Origin: Ambrosia x helenae
Taxonomy: Eukaryota > Streptophyta > Magnoliopsida > Asterales > Asteraceae
Assembly (NCBI GenBank): GCA_030844895.1
Contig: JAUTDX010000511.1
Location: forward strand, 1 to 64,000
Length of the DNA stretch: 64,000 nucleotides
Direction of reading: 5' to 3'
Shown here one piece after another: positions 46,595 to 58,875 of this stretch. A program made the position numbers and the translations under genes. Each line of letters opens with the position of its first letter. Within the stretch, counting starts at the first letter, position 1. The notes under the pieces are model-generated. The model was not told the origin of the DNA and ran no database searches. It saw only the letters and a program-made list of their open reading frames with translations.

Positions 46595-49500
46595 TAAGCT
46601 TTGTTAGTAACCTCAATTACTAACCTAGTTAGTGCCATATTCATATAGCTTCCATATCTTATTTAGTTAACTTAACCAAGTTAGGTTCTAGTAAACTAGT
46701 AACCTTTGTTATTAGTGAGAATTCGGTTATTTGAGTTTGATCACGGTTCCATCTATTTAGCTTGATTTTTATTATGCTTAATCACGCGTAGTAGCTTAAT
46801 TAAGCAAAACGGGTTTCAAGGTGTTACTACATTGGTAGGGACAAACTTTGTTCTAAGCTTAGGTAGTAACCTCAAAAGGGGTATCTTTGAATATTGGACA
46901 AACTTTGTGTATAATTTTCCTGAAGCGACAAGTTCCTGAGTAAAATGATAGTCAAGGATGATGTATTTTAGTGGTTTGATGCATCACCCGCACTCTACCA
47001 AGAAATACCGTAGCTAGACTTATCCTTACAAATAGGGCGTTCAGAAGCATGTGTCATTTGCTGACTACAATATTATCATGTGATTCTTTCCTCTGTCGGG
47101 ATAAAGATATTCAAACTTTGAATGTGTTGAAGGAACCTATTCAACCTTGATCGATCTTAATTCAACCTTGATCTATACGACTATACTTGATATTACATTG
47201 TTTCATGGCTGATTGCGCTTTGCGTCATCATAATGCATTGTTCAAAGTACGACCTTAATTATCACAAGGTTTCTTTAGAACATATTTGACTAAACAATCA
47301 TATCTTATTAAATATGTGAAACGTTTTTCACCATTTAAAGGAACATGAGTATATATAAAATAAGTTTATTCTAAAAGCATAAACTACACATGATGAATAA
47401 TTTACCCTAGAGGTATTAAAATTTACTAATGGGGCCTATGTTGTACCCCTCTCTCTAACCAACCAACAATTCTCCCCCACCAACCGCCGGCTGCCCAGCA
47501 GAGGCCAATCACTTTTTGACCGAATATGCCATTTCCGTCCATGATAATATTACATTCATTTTCACCTCATTCATTAATAAGTTGTCAACTTATATATATA
47601 TTTCGTATCTCACAAATATCATTACTTTCATTATTTGACATGAAATGAGGTATTGAGAATCAATTACAATAATTATATTCTTAGTTTGAAAAATCATGCT
47701 TCGGTTGAAAATCAATTCCAACTTTTTATAGTAGGGTTATTAAAAATCCGAATGACTTTTTAACAATGCCGACATCTCATGTATTATGTATCTAGATCAA
47801 GTTATAATTAGATGTATTTAGTGAAATAACGTTGCTGTTTTATTTAACAACGGTGATGATGTTGTCATTTTAAATTCAGGTTTTAAGAGTTATTTACAGA
47901 ATTAATAAATATGATGTGATAAAATGAGACACACCATACGGAATTAATTAATCCAATCCTTTCACAAAGATGTTTTGTGGAAGGATTGGATTAATTACCC
48001 ATTGTATATTTGTAATTAGTTTTTGGTGGTCCTCGCCGGTTTTAATGAAGTTTAATGTTAAAAAAACATATGTGTCTTCTCTGTAGTTATGGAAAAAATG
48101 GAGTTGTAGTGTAAAGACTTTTAACAAACCAACATCTGAGTTACATAAATTCTGAAACATTGATAAAAAAAACCCTTAAATTAGGTTGTTTCACTTGTTA
48201 TAGTCGCTCTAATTCATTCTTCATACATGAACAAAAATGAGTGGATAGTTGGATTGTAGCCATAGATGAAGAAGTTTGTTTTCTTATATATTAAAAGGGA
48301 GTTATTGCTACTTTTTAGAAGGACAATATTTGATGTATATGTTAGAAAATTTATTGAATAACATTGTTGAATATCATGCAAATAAAAAAAAGAGAGGGAC
48401 AAGGTGAGAATAGAAAGATTTGAGATCAAGGAAGCGTGACCCTTCAACTTTAAGCTATTGATTTCTAATGATATTGTTTGGAATTTATATATGTAAATTA
48501 ATTGAAAGATTAGCAAACGTCCATGAGCTAAATGTGCATAGATTATTTCTTGACTTTCTTTAGAAGCTTTTACTGTTGAATGCAACGCAACAACTAGACC
48601 TAATATATCATCAACTCCTTTCTTTCTTATATGATCACCATTTATAAATTCATAAATCAGGTTTGGTAAAACCTTAGTAATTCTAGTGCCGACAAAATTT
48701 TGTTTTAGTAACCATGGTTTAAATTTGAAGTACCGATTTACTTAGTTAACACAGAAGTACGATTTACACTAAAGGTTTATACGGTAAATTCTTACGTACT
48801 GCTACAAATCATTTCAAAGTCAGGGTGACAAAGAAACCTAAATTCAACAAGAAAACTCAAAACCATAAACATATAGACATGCATTCGGGTATGGTATTAG
48901 TTGATACCCGACCTGATTATGTGAAACATATATACTCGTTTACCCGACTCATACCACTTTTTTTTTCTTGTTATTCCTTGTATTTTGGTAATAGAGTATG
49001 TAATTAATTACATATTGAATATGTTATAGCTCTTAAATACACAAACTTACTAAAACTAGAATGATAAGAAAAGTACTAGCTAGAGAATCCTAGCTAATTG
49101 GTAATTCTAGAAACGAAGATAATATATGGTATACCCATACTCGACAAATTAATTAGTATTTAATCGGTAACCAACAGTTAATTCGTAACTAGTATTTGAC
49201 GGGTATTAGGCTGGGTATCAGACAGGATGTTGCTATCTGGTATGAGACTTGGTTTTCTAATATCCATCCCGAACCTCTCTGATTGTAGCACCTACTTCAA
49301 AACACTCAAATCATATACGCATTACGACGGGATCATCCCATCTTTGAGAATGCACTTAAAAGGAGACTTGTGACGACGAGAAATGTCAATTGCGCAATAC
49401 ATATTCGCGCGTGTGTGTTCGCATGTTGTTAGCGAACATATTTTTATTTCCAACATAAACTGATTCTTTTGAAAACAATTTATCCAACACATGAAGTAAC

Positions 49501-49919
49501 AAACATTGAGTTTATTTCATCATAATTCATACATGTTGGTTTTAAAGTACATAATCATACTTCTAACTCATTTAGAGTTTTTTTATCTTATTTTATAGTA
49601 TTGAGTATGGTGTGGTAAAAAAATGAAATACACATTAATTTTCACACGGAGGAGGTAGAGGAAAAAAGTTGATAGGAATATTTGGAAGGCACTCCAAAGG
49701 CTATCAACCTTTTTCATATCTTTCCATTCACTATTTGTGGAAGCCGTTGTCCACTTGTCGACATTGATTATACTCCCTCAAATAAGCAAACATACCTTAA
49801 AGTTAATAACCTAATGACAAAGCTAAATAAGGGTTTAAGGGAAAATGATGACAACATTTGTTTTTTATGGGAAAATGATAAAAAAAAAGTATGATTTTGT
49901 ACTTACAAACAAGGTGTAT
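46595..49919. other. AT-rich intergenic DNA
   Basis: No gene recognised. 46600-46880 contains two diverged copies of GTTCTAAGCTTTGTTAGTAA-like sequence, probably the end of an old LTR. The frames at 47948-48160, 48214-48585 and 49682-49894 match no family. Otherwise low-complexity AT-rich DNA. Confidence 0.45.
47946..47996. repeat. Short hairpin with 23-bp arms
   Basis: 47946-47968 and 47974-47996 are inverted copies with one mismatch and a 5-base loop. It could be a snap-back MITE remnant or a small-RNA fold; no further evidence. Confidence 0.75.
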
Positions 49920-49924
49920 GGTGA

Positions 49925-50974
49925 TGAAGAAACACGAATCCTAGATCATCGGGTTAGCGCTAATATTGGTAGTGATTCTACGGGGTGTTTATAAAAATGT
50001 GTATTTATAAAACGTGATAGGTCTAAGGACAAGACCAATGATGTTTAGAGACAACAAGTTAGAAGAGCCGAGCCTCTAAATGTTGGTAAATAAACAGAGG
50101 TTGGAAATTAAGTACGATGTGCTCGTAGTCTTTTCAACGAAAGTATTAGTGAATATCGGATGCCAATAAAAGGAGAAGGAACTCCTCCTTTATAGTACCT
50201 CGACATGCAACTTTCTCAACCCGTCCTCTACCCTTAGTGGGGCCCGGCCATGGTAGAGGTGTCTCTGGGTTTCCGGCCCAAGTCCCTAAGCCCAATGGTG
50301 CAAGTGTGTTTGTTAAAAAAGAGAGGAAAGGGGGATGTTACCGTCCTGACGTAAATACACGTGGCGTCCGTTGAGTGGACGCTGGTGGGCGGCGGACACG
50401 TGGCGTCCGTCTACTGGCTACTCCAGGGCGGTGGGTAATCATCCTTCTTCTAGAACCTGAGACAACTTGGAGGGTTGCAAAAGTCTTATGTGAAAGAGAT
50501 ATCTTGGCTGGGAAGCTGCCACGTCATCGTCCTTTCTGGTTGTCAGGTTGAGCGCAGCCACTGATTGGCTGAGAACTCTGACGAGCAGCCTGTAGCGTCA
50601 GGAACAATTGCCTGGGGCAGGAGTGTGTGTCTCGAGGCTGCCCCAGAAGGCATCTTTTAGTTGTGTTGACGAAGCTTTATTTATCTTGCTGAAGAAGCTT
50701 CGTAGTGTGTCTGTCCCGCTGCGTAAAACGGGCGGGACATAGTGAGTCGGACGCTAGCCATTCCACTGACGTAGAACGGGCGGGTGAGTCTGCGTCCTGT
50801 GTCTGATGGACGCTAACTGTTCCGCTGACGTAAAACGGGCGGGTGAGTCTGCGTCCTGTTTCTGATGGACGCTAACTGTTCCGCTGATGTAAAATAGGCG
50901 GAGTATGTTTAGCTAGGCGCAGCTTGTAAGTCTGTGATATGGTATTGCTGATGTTTTGGTACCATATCCCTTCA
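49925..50974 (-). mobile_element. Solo LTR, 1050 bp
   Basis: The sequence has TGAAGAAACACG at one end and CCATATCCCTTCA at the other (TGAAGGGATATGG on the minus strand), flanked by GGTGA at 49920-49924 and 50975-50979. No second LTR, PBS or internal region is present, so it is the product of recombination between two LTRs. A TATA box (ACTATAAAGG) on the minus strand near 50190-50200 supports minus orientation. It carries GCGTCC/GGACGC words and a tandem array at 50690-50910. Ty3-like by general look; superfamily not proven. Confidence 0.82.
50690..50910. repeat. Tandem array in the solo LTR
   Basis: About three and a half copies of a roughly 61-66-bp unit around GGACGCTAACTGTTCCGCTG and ACGTAAAACGGGCGGGTGAG. 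The first copies are the most diverged. Confidence 0.85.
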
Positions 50975-50979
50975 GGTGA

Positions 50980-51589
50980 GATTATCACGTGTATGCGTAT
51001 GCTACACAAGTCGTGTATATACACTAAAACAAAGGATTATTTTCAACATATGAATGCATCGGAAATTCCACAGTGAAGGCGTGTGTCTTCGGTATACCAT
51101 GGGAAAACGTGGTAGGGGTAATGTATTTACCGACCAGTTACCAACAAAATTTATCAACAGATCACTGAGGGGAGTATCATCGATAAATTACCATTGTATT
51201 TTAGTGGCAGTTACCGTAACTATATCAATGAGTCGTCAACAGACATTCCTCCAAGGGAACACCAACGGATTTTTACTGCCTGAAACCAACAATTTATTCA
51301 TACGGTAACTTGTTTTTTATTAAAAGAAATAAATAATAGACGACTTTCTGTAAAAGTAAATAAGATGATTTGGGTGATAAAATAAAGTTACAATGAATAA
51401 TTTGGCCAAAACTTATTTCATGGTCGTTTGAAGCACGCATTAATTCTCCACTTAATTTACATCGTCGCGTCACGTGCCTCCATATCCTTTGGCGTTGCTT
51501 GAATCTCAGCGTGCCTTGCCTCCTATCCCTCGCCCTCGGCATATCCTCTAGGTTTTCTTTTAGGGTGGCAATCTACAATTCTTAACCGC
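50980..51589. other. Short intergenic DNA before the endonuclease fragment
   Basis: No gene recognised. The frames at 51054-51308 (plus) and 51542-51294 (minus) lack family features. The 5' limit of the retrotransposon fragment downstream could not be fixed here. Confidence 0.4.
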
Positions 51590-52407
51590 CCTCCAAAGCC
51601 TCAAAAAACTTTGGCGAATGCCCTTTATGGCAAAATCGCTCAGAGCCTGGGTGAAGTTTTTGGTCTGTCACCCCGTCAGAGGGCAGTTATTGAATGCTTG
51701 CAAAGCCCCCATGCTCAAGATTTCTGACTGTTATCCCGATCGAAGGTCTAGGCCAAAGCATGTCCGCTATTGAATACAAGGCCATTCTTAAATATCGTCT
51801 GATGATCCCAATGTACCAAGAGAATGAAATATGTCCGATTTGCCGTAAGGCCTGCCTGGATGAATACGGGGAACATGCGGTTCATTGTAAGGAGTTACCC
51901 GGTTTCAAATATCGGCATGATTGGGTTCGAGACATTCTGTGGGACATTTTAAGACGGGCTGGGATCTCAGCCAAAAAGGAGGCCCCTGTGAACTTCCTCT
52001 CAGATCCAGCAGAAGGGAGATCCACCCTACGACCAGCAGATCTCCTTGTCTTTGGGTGGGCCGAGGGGAAGCATGCTTGTGTTGACCTGACGGGTGTATC
52101 TCCCCTAGTTGGGTTGAGGGATAGTGGCTTTGTAGCAGGGCAAGCGGTCCGGAAAGCAGAGGCAAAGAAGGTAGAAAAACATGCTAAAGCCTGCGAGGAG
52201 AACCAACACGTTTTTGTACCCTTGGTTTTTGATACCTTTGGCTCATTGGCACTGGAGGCTATCCGTTTCCTGACCAGGGTTTAGCGGGTTATTCATAGTA
52301 GTGTCTCGGTTCCGGGTGGGCAGGACGTTTTTAGTAGATTAGGATTTGCTATTCAGAAAGGGGTGGCGGCGCAGCTTGTTGCCCGCCTACCCGTTATCTT
52401 GATGTAA
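51590..52407 (+). pseudogene. Restriction-like endonuclease domain fragment, probable non-LTR element
   Basis: Plus-strand coding remnant. It starts open (LYGKIAQSLGEVFGLSPRQR), then has a one-base frameshift at about 51720, an open frame to a TAG at 52282-52284 where Gln is expected, and continues in frame (GFAIQKGVAAQLVARLP) to TAA 52405-52407. The middle has CPICRKACLDEYGEHAVHC (Cys-Cys-His-Cys), then KYRHD, then RPADLLV and ACVDLT. A CCHC cluster followed by RHN/RHD and a PD..D core is the layout of R2-type restriction-like endonucleases. A family of similar uncharacterised plant proteins exists. The 3' AATAAA and A-tail fit retrotransposition. No reverse transcriptase is present here. 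Confidence 0.6.
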
Positions 52408-52422
52408 TGTTCTTTGTTCTGG

Positions 52423-52452
52423 AATAAAAGTTAATGCTTTATTAAAAAAAAA
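52423..52452 (+). terminator. Poly(A) signal and A-tail of the endonuclease fragment
   Basis: AATAAA at 52423-52428 is followed 15 bases later by nine A's (52444-52452). This is the expected 3' end of an RNA-derived insertion. Confidence 0.55.
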
Positions 52453-52743
52453 TTATATAAAAGTAATTGCATACCTCCCACACCAATCCATCAATACAAG
52501 CTACATACCATACTCTTGTCACTATTGTGCACATCTCTCAAAATGTCACGGTACTGATTACTTGTTCTTTGATTGTAATAGAGAAAACCGTTCTTTCGTG
52601 TGTAAATGTTAGATATTTTGTTAAGTAAACAAATTATTTTATAGTAATCAATTTAAATTTATGTTCATTTCGAAAAACTATGTTCATAGTACGTTATAAA
52701 TTATTGACACACAAAAACATATCTATAAAAACATGCTAACATA

Positions 52744-53101
52744 CCTTCCACTTTGTGGTGGAGTGGTGGAAGAACCGGGTGTCTCTTCGTGAGCCCCGAG
52801 TTCGATCCCCATTCCCTCAATTTGGAGGGTGTGCCAATGAAGAGGAGAATCTTTGAGCCATTAGATGCGGATGTTTGAATAATTGAATCTGAGGCGACCC
52901 GGTTTCATCCGGCTGTTACTCTAGCGGGCTTGCCCGTGTAGAGACAGTACGGTTCCGGGCGGACGCCAAAGCCCCCACCGCACCAGCGTTCTCTGATGCA
53001 AGATAGTCTGGGCGAAGTGGAAGGGTTAGGGCCCCCAATGGTGGGGGTGTGATGATCTCTGCCACGTCCAGTTTCGAGAAAGTCACCGTCCCAAAAAAAA
53101 T
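52744..53101 (+). mobile_element. tRNA-derived SINE
   Basis: 358 bp flanked by the 12-bp duplication CATGCTAACATA (52732-52743 and 53102-53113). The 5' part has an A-box-like GTGGAGTGGTGGAAG and a B box GAGTTCGATCC. The 3' end is GAAAGTCACCGTCCC plus an A-run. No coding capacity; it would be mobilised by LINE proteins in trans. The 3' end matches that of the split SINE at 61944-63337, so they are probably one family. Confidence 0.9.
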
Positions 53102-53113
53102 CATGCTAACATA

Positions 53114-54876
53114 TGAAGTTATGAACATACTAACATCCCGAGGCGGTACACATAAACATGTAGTGATCAGTTATAACGTATCGGCTATTGAAAATTTTTT
53201 CTGCTACACACACAAATGTGCCTTACACGAACTCATGGACATATTATCATAAGTCTCATTTTCAAGTATAAAATCGTAATCATTAACTTGTTTTAAGTCT
53301 CTTTCATAGTTTATCCTTTTTTTATTAACCAATCACGAGGTTTCAGTTCCTGCAAGTAGATCACAATAAAGATTCTTCTATCATTATTTCTGCTATTATT
53401 TCAACTTCAAATGTCACGAAGAGTATTATTTTTTCAAGGGCCATCATCTTCTGGTTGACACAAAAGTAAATAAAATTGCTTTCATTGGAATTTTTTACAA
53501 TGAATAAATTTGTCATGTTTAAATCACCAAAGATCTTCATAACTCTAGTACATGTATTGCTTTTTATTACATGTACGTCGGATTTACAATTGATATCTCA
53601 TTTTCAAATATCATGACAGGATCAACCTTTTTAATTTCTATAGGTCGTTTCTTTTCAAAAATCATCATCTTCTACTTGAACACAAATCGTAACATACTAA
53701 CATCGACGTAACACAGGCCAAGATACTCCGCTCACCCTATACTGCAGCGAAATTTGTTAAAATTGATTTCTTGAAATGTAATTTTCTTTAAGAAAACCAT
53801 GAGTTGGACCACGAATCGTAGTTAGCAGAGTATAAAGTAACTTTTCTTGATACGGTTACTTTAATAACACTTGGTAAAATATTTGAAAATCAAGATTTAC
53901 TTTGAACACTCACTAGTCCAGATGATAGGCTAATGATGGGGTTTGGAAACACGTCTTTTTCCGGTGTGTCTTTTGGTCTACTCGTCAAGAGACAGGGTTT
54001 TTGTGTAAAGACGCGTGTCAAATAAATAGACGCGGTTTAGAATCAAAAGACGTGGTTGAGTCATATTTTCTTGAATATTTTATTATATTGGCTACAACGG
54101 TCACTAAGGCACCATCCGAATATTTTATTATATTGAGCAAAAGATGGGGTTACGGGGTTCAAACTAAACCGAGTCTTTATGTTTTTTTAATCCTGTATTT
54201 TACTTGAAATTGTAGTAGTGACTTTTTTTCCATGATTTATTTAAGTTATGTGGTTTGTGAATTGTGAGTTACTAATGATATTACATGTTATCTTTAATTT
54301 ATATTGTGCTTGCAATGTAATGCAACAAGATACTAATATGCTACAAGCGACAAATATGCTGGGGTTATAGACAACTATCTTTTATCTTTTGGGGGTATTG
54401 TACAATGATGATGAATTCAGTGTCTTCAACTTATGTGTTATGATGATCGATAACGACAAAAAAGAATATGTTTGATATGTCTTATGATGGAGAAGGATAG
54501 TGTAAAAAGGTTTTTTTTTTCAGCTTGGAAAGTGTTAGAAAGAATTATGGATCATTGATAACACAAATTCAATGGTTAGGTTGAAAGTGCAAAAATTAAA
54601 ATCCAGTACGTTGTCTTTGTTGACTTTTTGTTATGTTTTATTAAAAAAAATAATCTCAAACAGCTTTTAAATACTTTTTTAGTTATATACTTATATCATA
54701 ACAACCCAAAAACACTAATTTCGTCCCTGTAGATTTTCACTAAAACCATAACAAATTACAAAGAGATTACTATACTATTGATTATAATGGTGCGTCTTAC
54801 CAACTAAACCTTGCGTCCTAAACCACCTACAGATGTAGCTGGTTATAATAGTACGTCTAAACTAGTTCAGTATATA
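53114..54876. other. AT-rich intergenic DNA
   Basis: No gene recognised. The frame at 54001-54207 has no family features. Repeated words such as TTTCAAATATCATGA occur but form no clear structure. Confidence 0.45.
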
Positions 54877-54879
54877 TAA

Positions 54880-55242
54880 GGGCATGTGTAGTGGTGGGGG
54901 GTTATGTGGGGGTTTATGGTATTAAAATATTAAAAAGTAATAGAAGAGGGGTTATGTGAGGGTTATGGAAAAAGATGGTGTAGTGGGTGAAGGGGGGTTA
55001 TGGGGATTAAAATATTATTATTTGATTGGATGTGTTTATTATTTGATTGGGTGTAGAAAAATGGGGTATAAAACTGATTAAAAAAATAATAATATAAAAC
55101 TAATTTGGAAATGGATAGCGCCCGTCATGTACAAAACGACTTCGACCCAAAACGCCTCATAGCGCCCCAGGGGGCGGTGTTCGGCGCTATGGGGAATAAA
55201 AAATTCAAAACGCCCCCCTAAAACGCTCCACTACACATACCC
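54880..55242. mobile_element. PIF/Harbinger-type (Tourist-like) MITE
   Basis: The inverted ends are GGGCATGTGTAGTGG and, on the reverse strand, GGGTATGTGTAGTGG, flanked by TAA (54877-54879 and 55243-55245). It is 363 bp, G-rich at the left and C-rich at the right (GGGGGGTTATG against CGCCCCCCTAAAAC), and non-coding. Confidence 0.85.
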
Positions 55243-55245
55243 TAA

Positions 55246-58200
55246 GAGTACCTTTAATGACTAAAAAGTCCGTTGATGGTTCCTCGGTAAAGGTGTGGGT
55301 AAACACATTTCATTGTTGGATCACCAATACTGATTACCAAGAGATCACCAACATAAGCATCACTAACGGAATCATTACTGGCGGATTGTGGAGGTATGAT
55401 CCTGTGTAGTCGTGTATATATATAATTGGTTGAGTAACAATAATACTTTTATAAGCAGATCAGCAACAAACTTTCCCGTTGGGCCGTTGGTGATATATTT
55501 TTTCTTTAAAATATATATTGAATGAATTGTTGCAAATGCAAATTATTTCAATTAAATTCTTTAATTACATACAAAACATGTCTTATAAGGCTATGGAGTG
55601 TGGCTTGGAGCCCCTAGGGATTCCATTACGTCACATTTGTACCACGTAAACAAACACTCCATTCAATAATGCCCGTGAAATGAAATAACGTTATTTTAAT
55701 TTAAAAACACAAAAAAAAGGAAAAAAAATTATTGGTTTAGAAAAGGGGACCACCTGATCATATTGTTACCGCTCGTTATTGTTCAGGCGACGGATCGATA
55801 GCGCTCAGGAAGTGAAGAAGGGGGCACTATTGAAGAAAAAAACGTTGAGGTAGAGAGGACGCAATACCCACCGTTTAGCCTAAATAACAAACTATCTAAT
55901 GAATGATAAGAAGTTTGTTGACGATGAAAAAGTAATTACATTAAATAAAAACATATATCACAAGATCCATCTACAATCACCATAACACCTAAGGGCTAAG
56001 GATGACCTAGAAAACACAATTACTATGTTTTGACGAATCCAACGGTGATTACCTAAGGATTACTGAATGAAAAAAATATATTTTTTTTTTGAATTTGCTT
56101 TATTCTTCTTTATTAACTTATTATATTATAGGCGATAGTCCAATGTCAATTTGTGTTCATAAACATTTTGTTTGTGGTTGTTCTTAATGAATGACGAACA
56201 CGTTTTTTCCTTAATGAAGGAATCTGAACGCAAATTCTTGTTTAGTAAGTGTTTATAAACACATTAATTTCCTTAATGAAAAAACTCCGAACAAGTCCTT
56301 GTTCGTGTTCGTTCAGTTCGTTTGCAGCTTATATATAATGTTCCAATCTGGTGTCACTTTGCTTCTTTAGTGAACCAATTTTTTGAAAACGGTCGCATAG
56401 ATGTACGAAAAGAAACAATTTGGAGATCGAAGCTGTCGAACCAACAAGAACTGGTTTCGGTTCCAAACCGATAGCCCCAAAGCAGTTCAGTTTATATTAA
56501 AATCTGTAGGTTCTAGGCCGGTCCCCGCTTCCTTGCCAAACAACATGAACCGAACTGGTTTTTTTTTTTCCGAACCGGTTGAAAAAAGCTATGCAACTTA
56601 CAAAGTGCTATAGTCGTTTTTTACTCTTTTTTCTAAATAATTACCACTTTGCCCTTTAGGTTTAGTATAAATAAGTTTTTGATGCATTGGGTTGATCATA
56701 ACGCTCGAAAACGCAAAAACACCCTCGCAAAAGCAAAAACACACTCGAAAACACAAAAATCACTCTCTTATTCACTCTTTTTTATTCGCTTTGCTTATTG
56801 TTGATATTTATAATTTTTATAATTTTATTTTTGTATTTGATTTTTTCTGTTTTCTTGTTACAAAAAAAAACTATAAAAGGTGAATTTTATGTATTTTTTT
56901 GTTGTGTCGTTCACAATCTAAGTTTACGAATCAAAATCGGTCTTCCAAACCAATCAAACTGGTTTCAACCTGAAATAGGTTTCACCAGAAACCCGTAGAC
57001 AAAAAACTGGTTTTGGATTTCTGTAAAGATAAAAAACGATTTGTACACCTCTACACGCACACTCTACATGACACTTTTTACTTGACTGGCCCAGAGCTAT
57101 AAGCCCATTCAAAATGGATCGGTTCAGTAGCTCACTTGACGACCCGCTTAATTTAGCAAAAGTGTGTATCGTTTGAACCGGTTCCGGTTCCAAACCAGTA
57201 TACAGTGGAACCGGTTCCGGTTCCTCTAGGAACCGCCGTTCCAGCACCAATTCCACTATTTTAGCCAAAAACGGTTCGGAACCGAAACCGGAACCGATCT
57301 CAAGAACCGGTCCCAGAACCGATTCCACTGTTAGAATAGCCCAAATTCGTTTTTTTGATTGTTGGGTTCGTTTATAGCCGTTAAATAGCCGTTTTTTCAC
57401 CCAAAATCACCATTTTGCCACCCTTGTTTAGTATAAATAGGTTTTGGATGTTTTGGTTGATCACAACACTCAAAAACGCAAAAAGAAACAACCCGAAAAC
57501 ACAAAAACCGCTATCTTATACACTTAAATATTGTGTTCGCTTCGCTTTTACTACATCATTCCGTGGCTTCATCTTCAAAACCCATCCCAAACCGGTTCTA
57601 CAAACGAGCCTACCATTGTTTAAATTTTCGAGACGACACGAAACGCCGAACTTTTTAGCGAAAATGGTTATTTCGACTTATGTCTTATGTCGAATGGCGA
57701 AAAAAAAAGCACATTGTAGAAAGCTTTAATTTCATTTTCCATGTTTCTTGTTTTGAAATCCTAGAAAAAAAATAATAAAAGTCGTAATTTTATGTTTATT
57801 TTTTTTGCCACCGGTTTTTTTTTAATTGTGCACGCAAGAACCGATTCCGGAACAGAAACTGGAACCGAACCGGAACCGTTCTTAAAAACCGGTCTTTGGA
57901 ACCGACGGAACCGGACCGAAACCGGACGGAACCGAAACCGGAACCGACACTGTAGCGGACCGTTCCAAACTGGAACCGGTTCCTCAAATAAAATCGATTT
58001 GTTCACCTCTATACACAATTGACTATTTGAAACAACTGCAAGCCATGGAAAGCCGCAAGACCGCAAAGGAACCATCATTAATACCATGTTGGGCCAAAAG
58101 TCAAAACCAATGTAATGTTGGGCCGAGCAGTGGGCACATAAGTATAACACATTCATTAAAATTGTTTGGTTGCTTGCCAAACATCCAAAAATACTTAGTA

Positions 58201-58875
58201 CGTACTTTAATCCAAAAGTGGGACACAAATGCAATGAGTGTGCCCAGATTTTGGTGGTTTGAAAATATTCTATGATAAATTTGTGAGTTTGTGAACCGTT
58301 TTTTATTTAAATAAAAAATAAATACAAAGTAACTCATGTTTGGCAAAAAATAGCTGGTAGCTGGTAATTGTAACTATAGTTTTTTAAATATATTTTGGTG
58401 TTTGGTAGAGTGATTGAAGCTTTTAATAAAATGTATAAAATGATTAAATAGGCATAAATAAAAGCTTATATGCATGTTTATTTTTATTTTTTATGGTAGA
58501 ATGGGTATTTGTGTCATTTTACTCATTAAAAGCTTATAGCTAGTATGAGGTTTTTCTTAAACGCTAGTACTAGTAGCATTTTAGTATGGAGCCTTTTTTC
58601 TTAACTTAAAAGCTTTAAGCTTCAAGGCTTTTAACATGCATTAGTAAGACCGGAAAACAAGGATTTAGCAAGACATGTAAAAAACACACAGTACTGCTAT
58701 ACATAAATGCATCTCCCACTTTTTCTTTTTAAATGACAATAGTGAATAGTGTAGCATTTCTAATTTTTTAAATCAGTGTTCTATTTAATTTTTCAACCAT
58801 TAGTTTTATACTATTTTACCTTATACATTCAATCTAAACATATACCATTTAAGCTCTATTCTAAACAGTTTTTAC
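55246..58875. other. Intergenic DNA with GGTTCC-rich repeats
   Basis: No gene accepted. 56430-56590, 57170-57320 and 57830-57990 are dense in CCGGTTCCGGTTCC / GGAACCGGAACC words. Two diverged copies of a segment with TTTAGTATAAATA(A/G)GTTTT, GAAAACGCAAAAA and TTCGCTTTGCTT-like sequence are at about 56650-56800 and 57420-57560. They may be ends of decayed hAT-type elements. 58330-58640 looks like a short MITE with AAAGCTT words, ends unclear. The Arg/Pro/Phe-rich frames here come from the repeats. Confidence 0.45.

Noticed and set aside
52916..53128. Minus-strand frame of 70 residues
   Set aside because: It lies across the SINE and its flank; SINEs do not code.
57796..58234. Arg/Phe/Pro-rich frames in several phases
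   Set aside because: They are translations of the CCGGTTCC-rich repeat and lack any domain.
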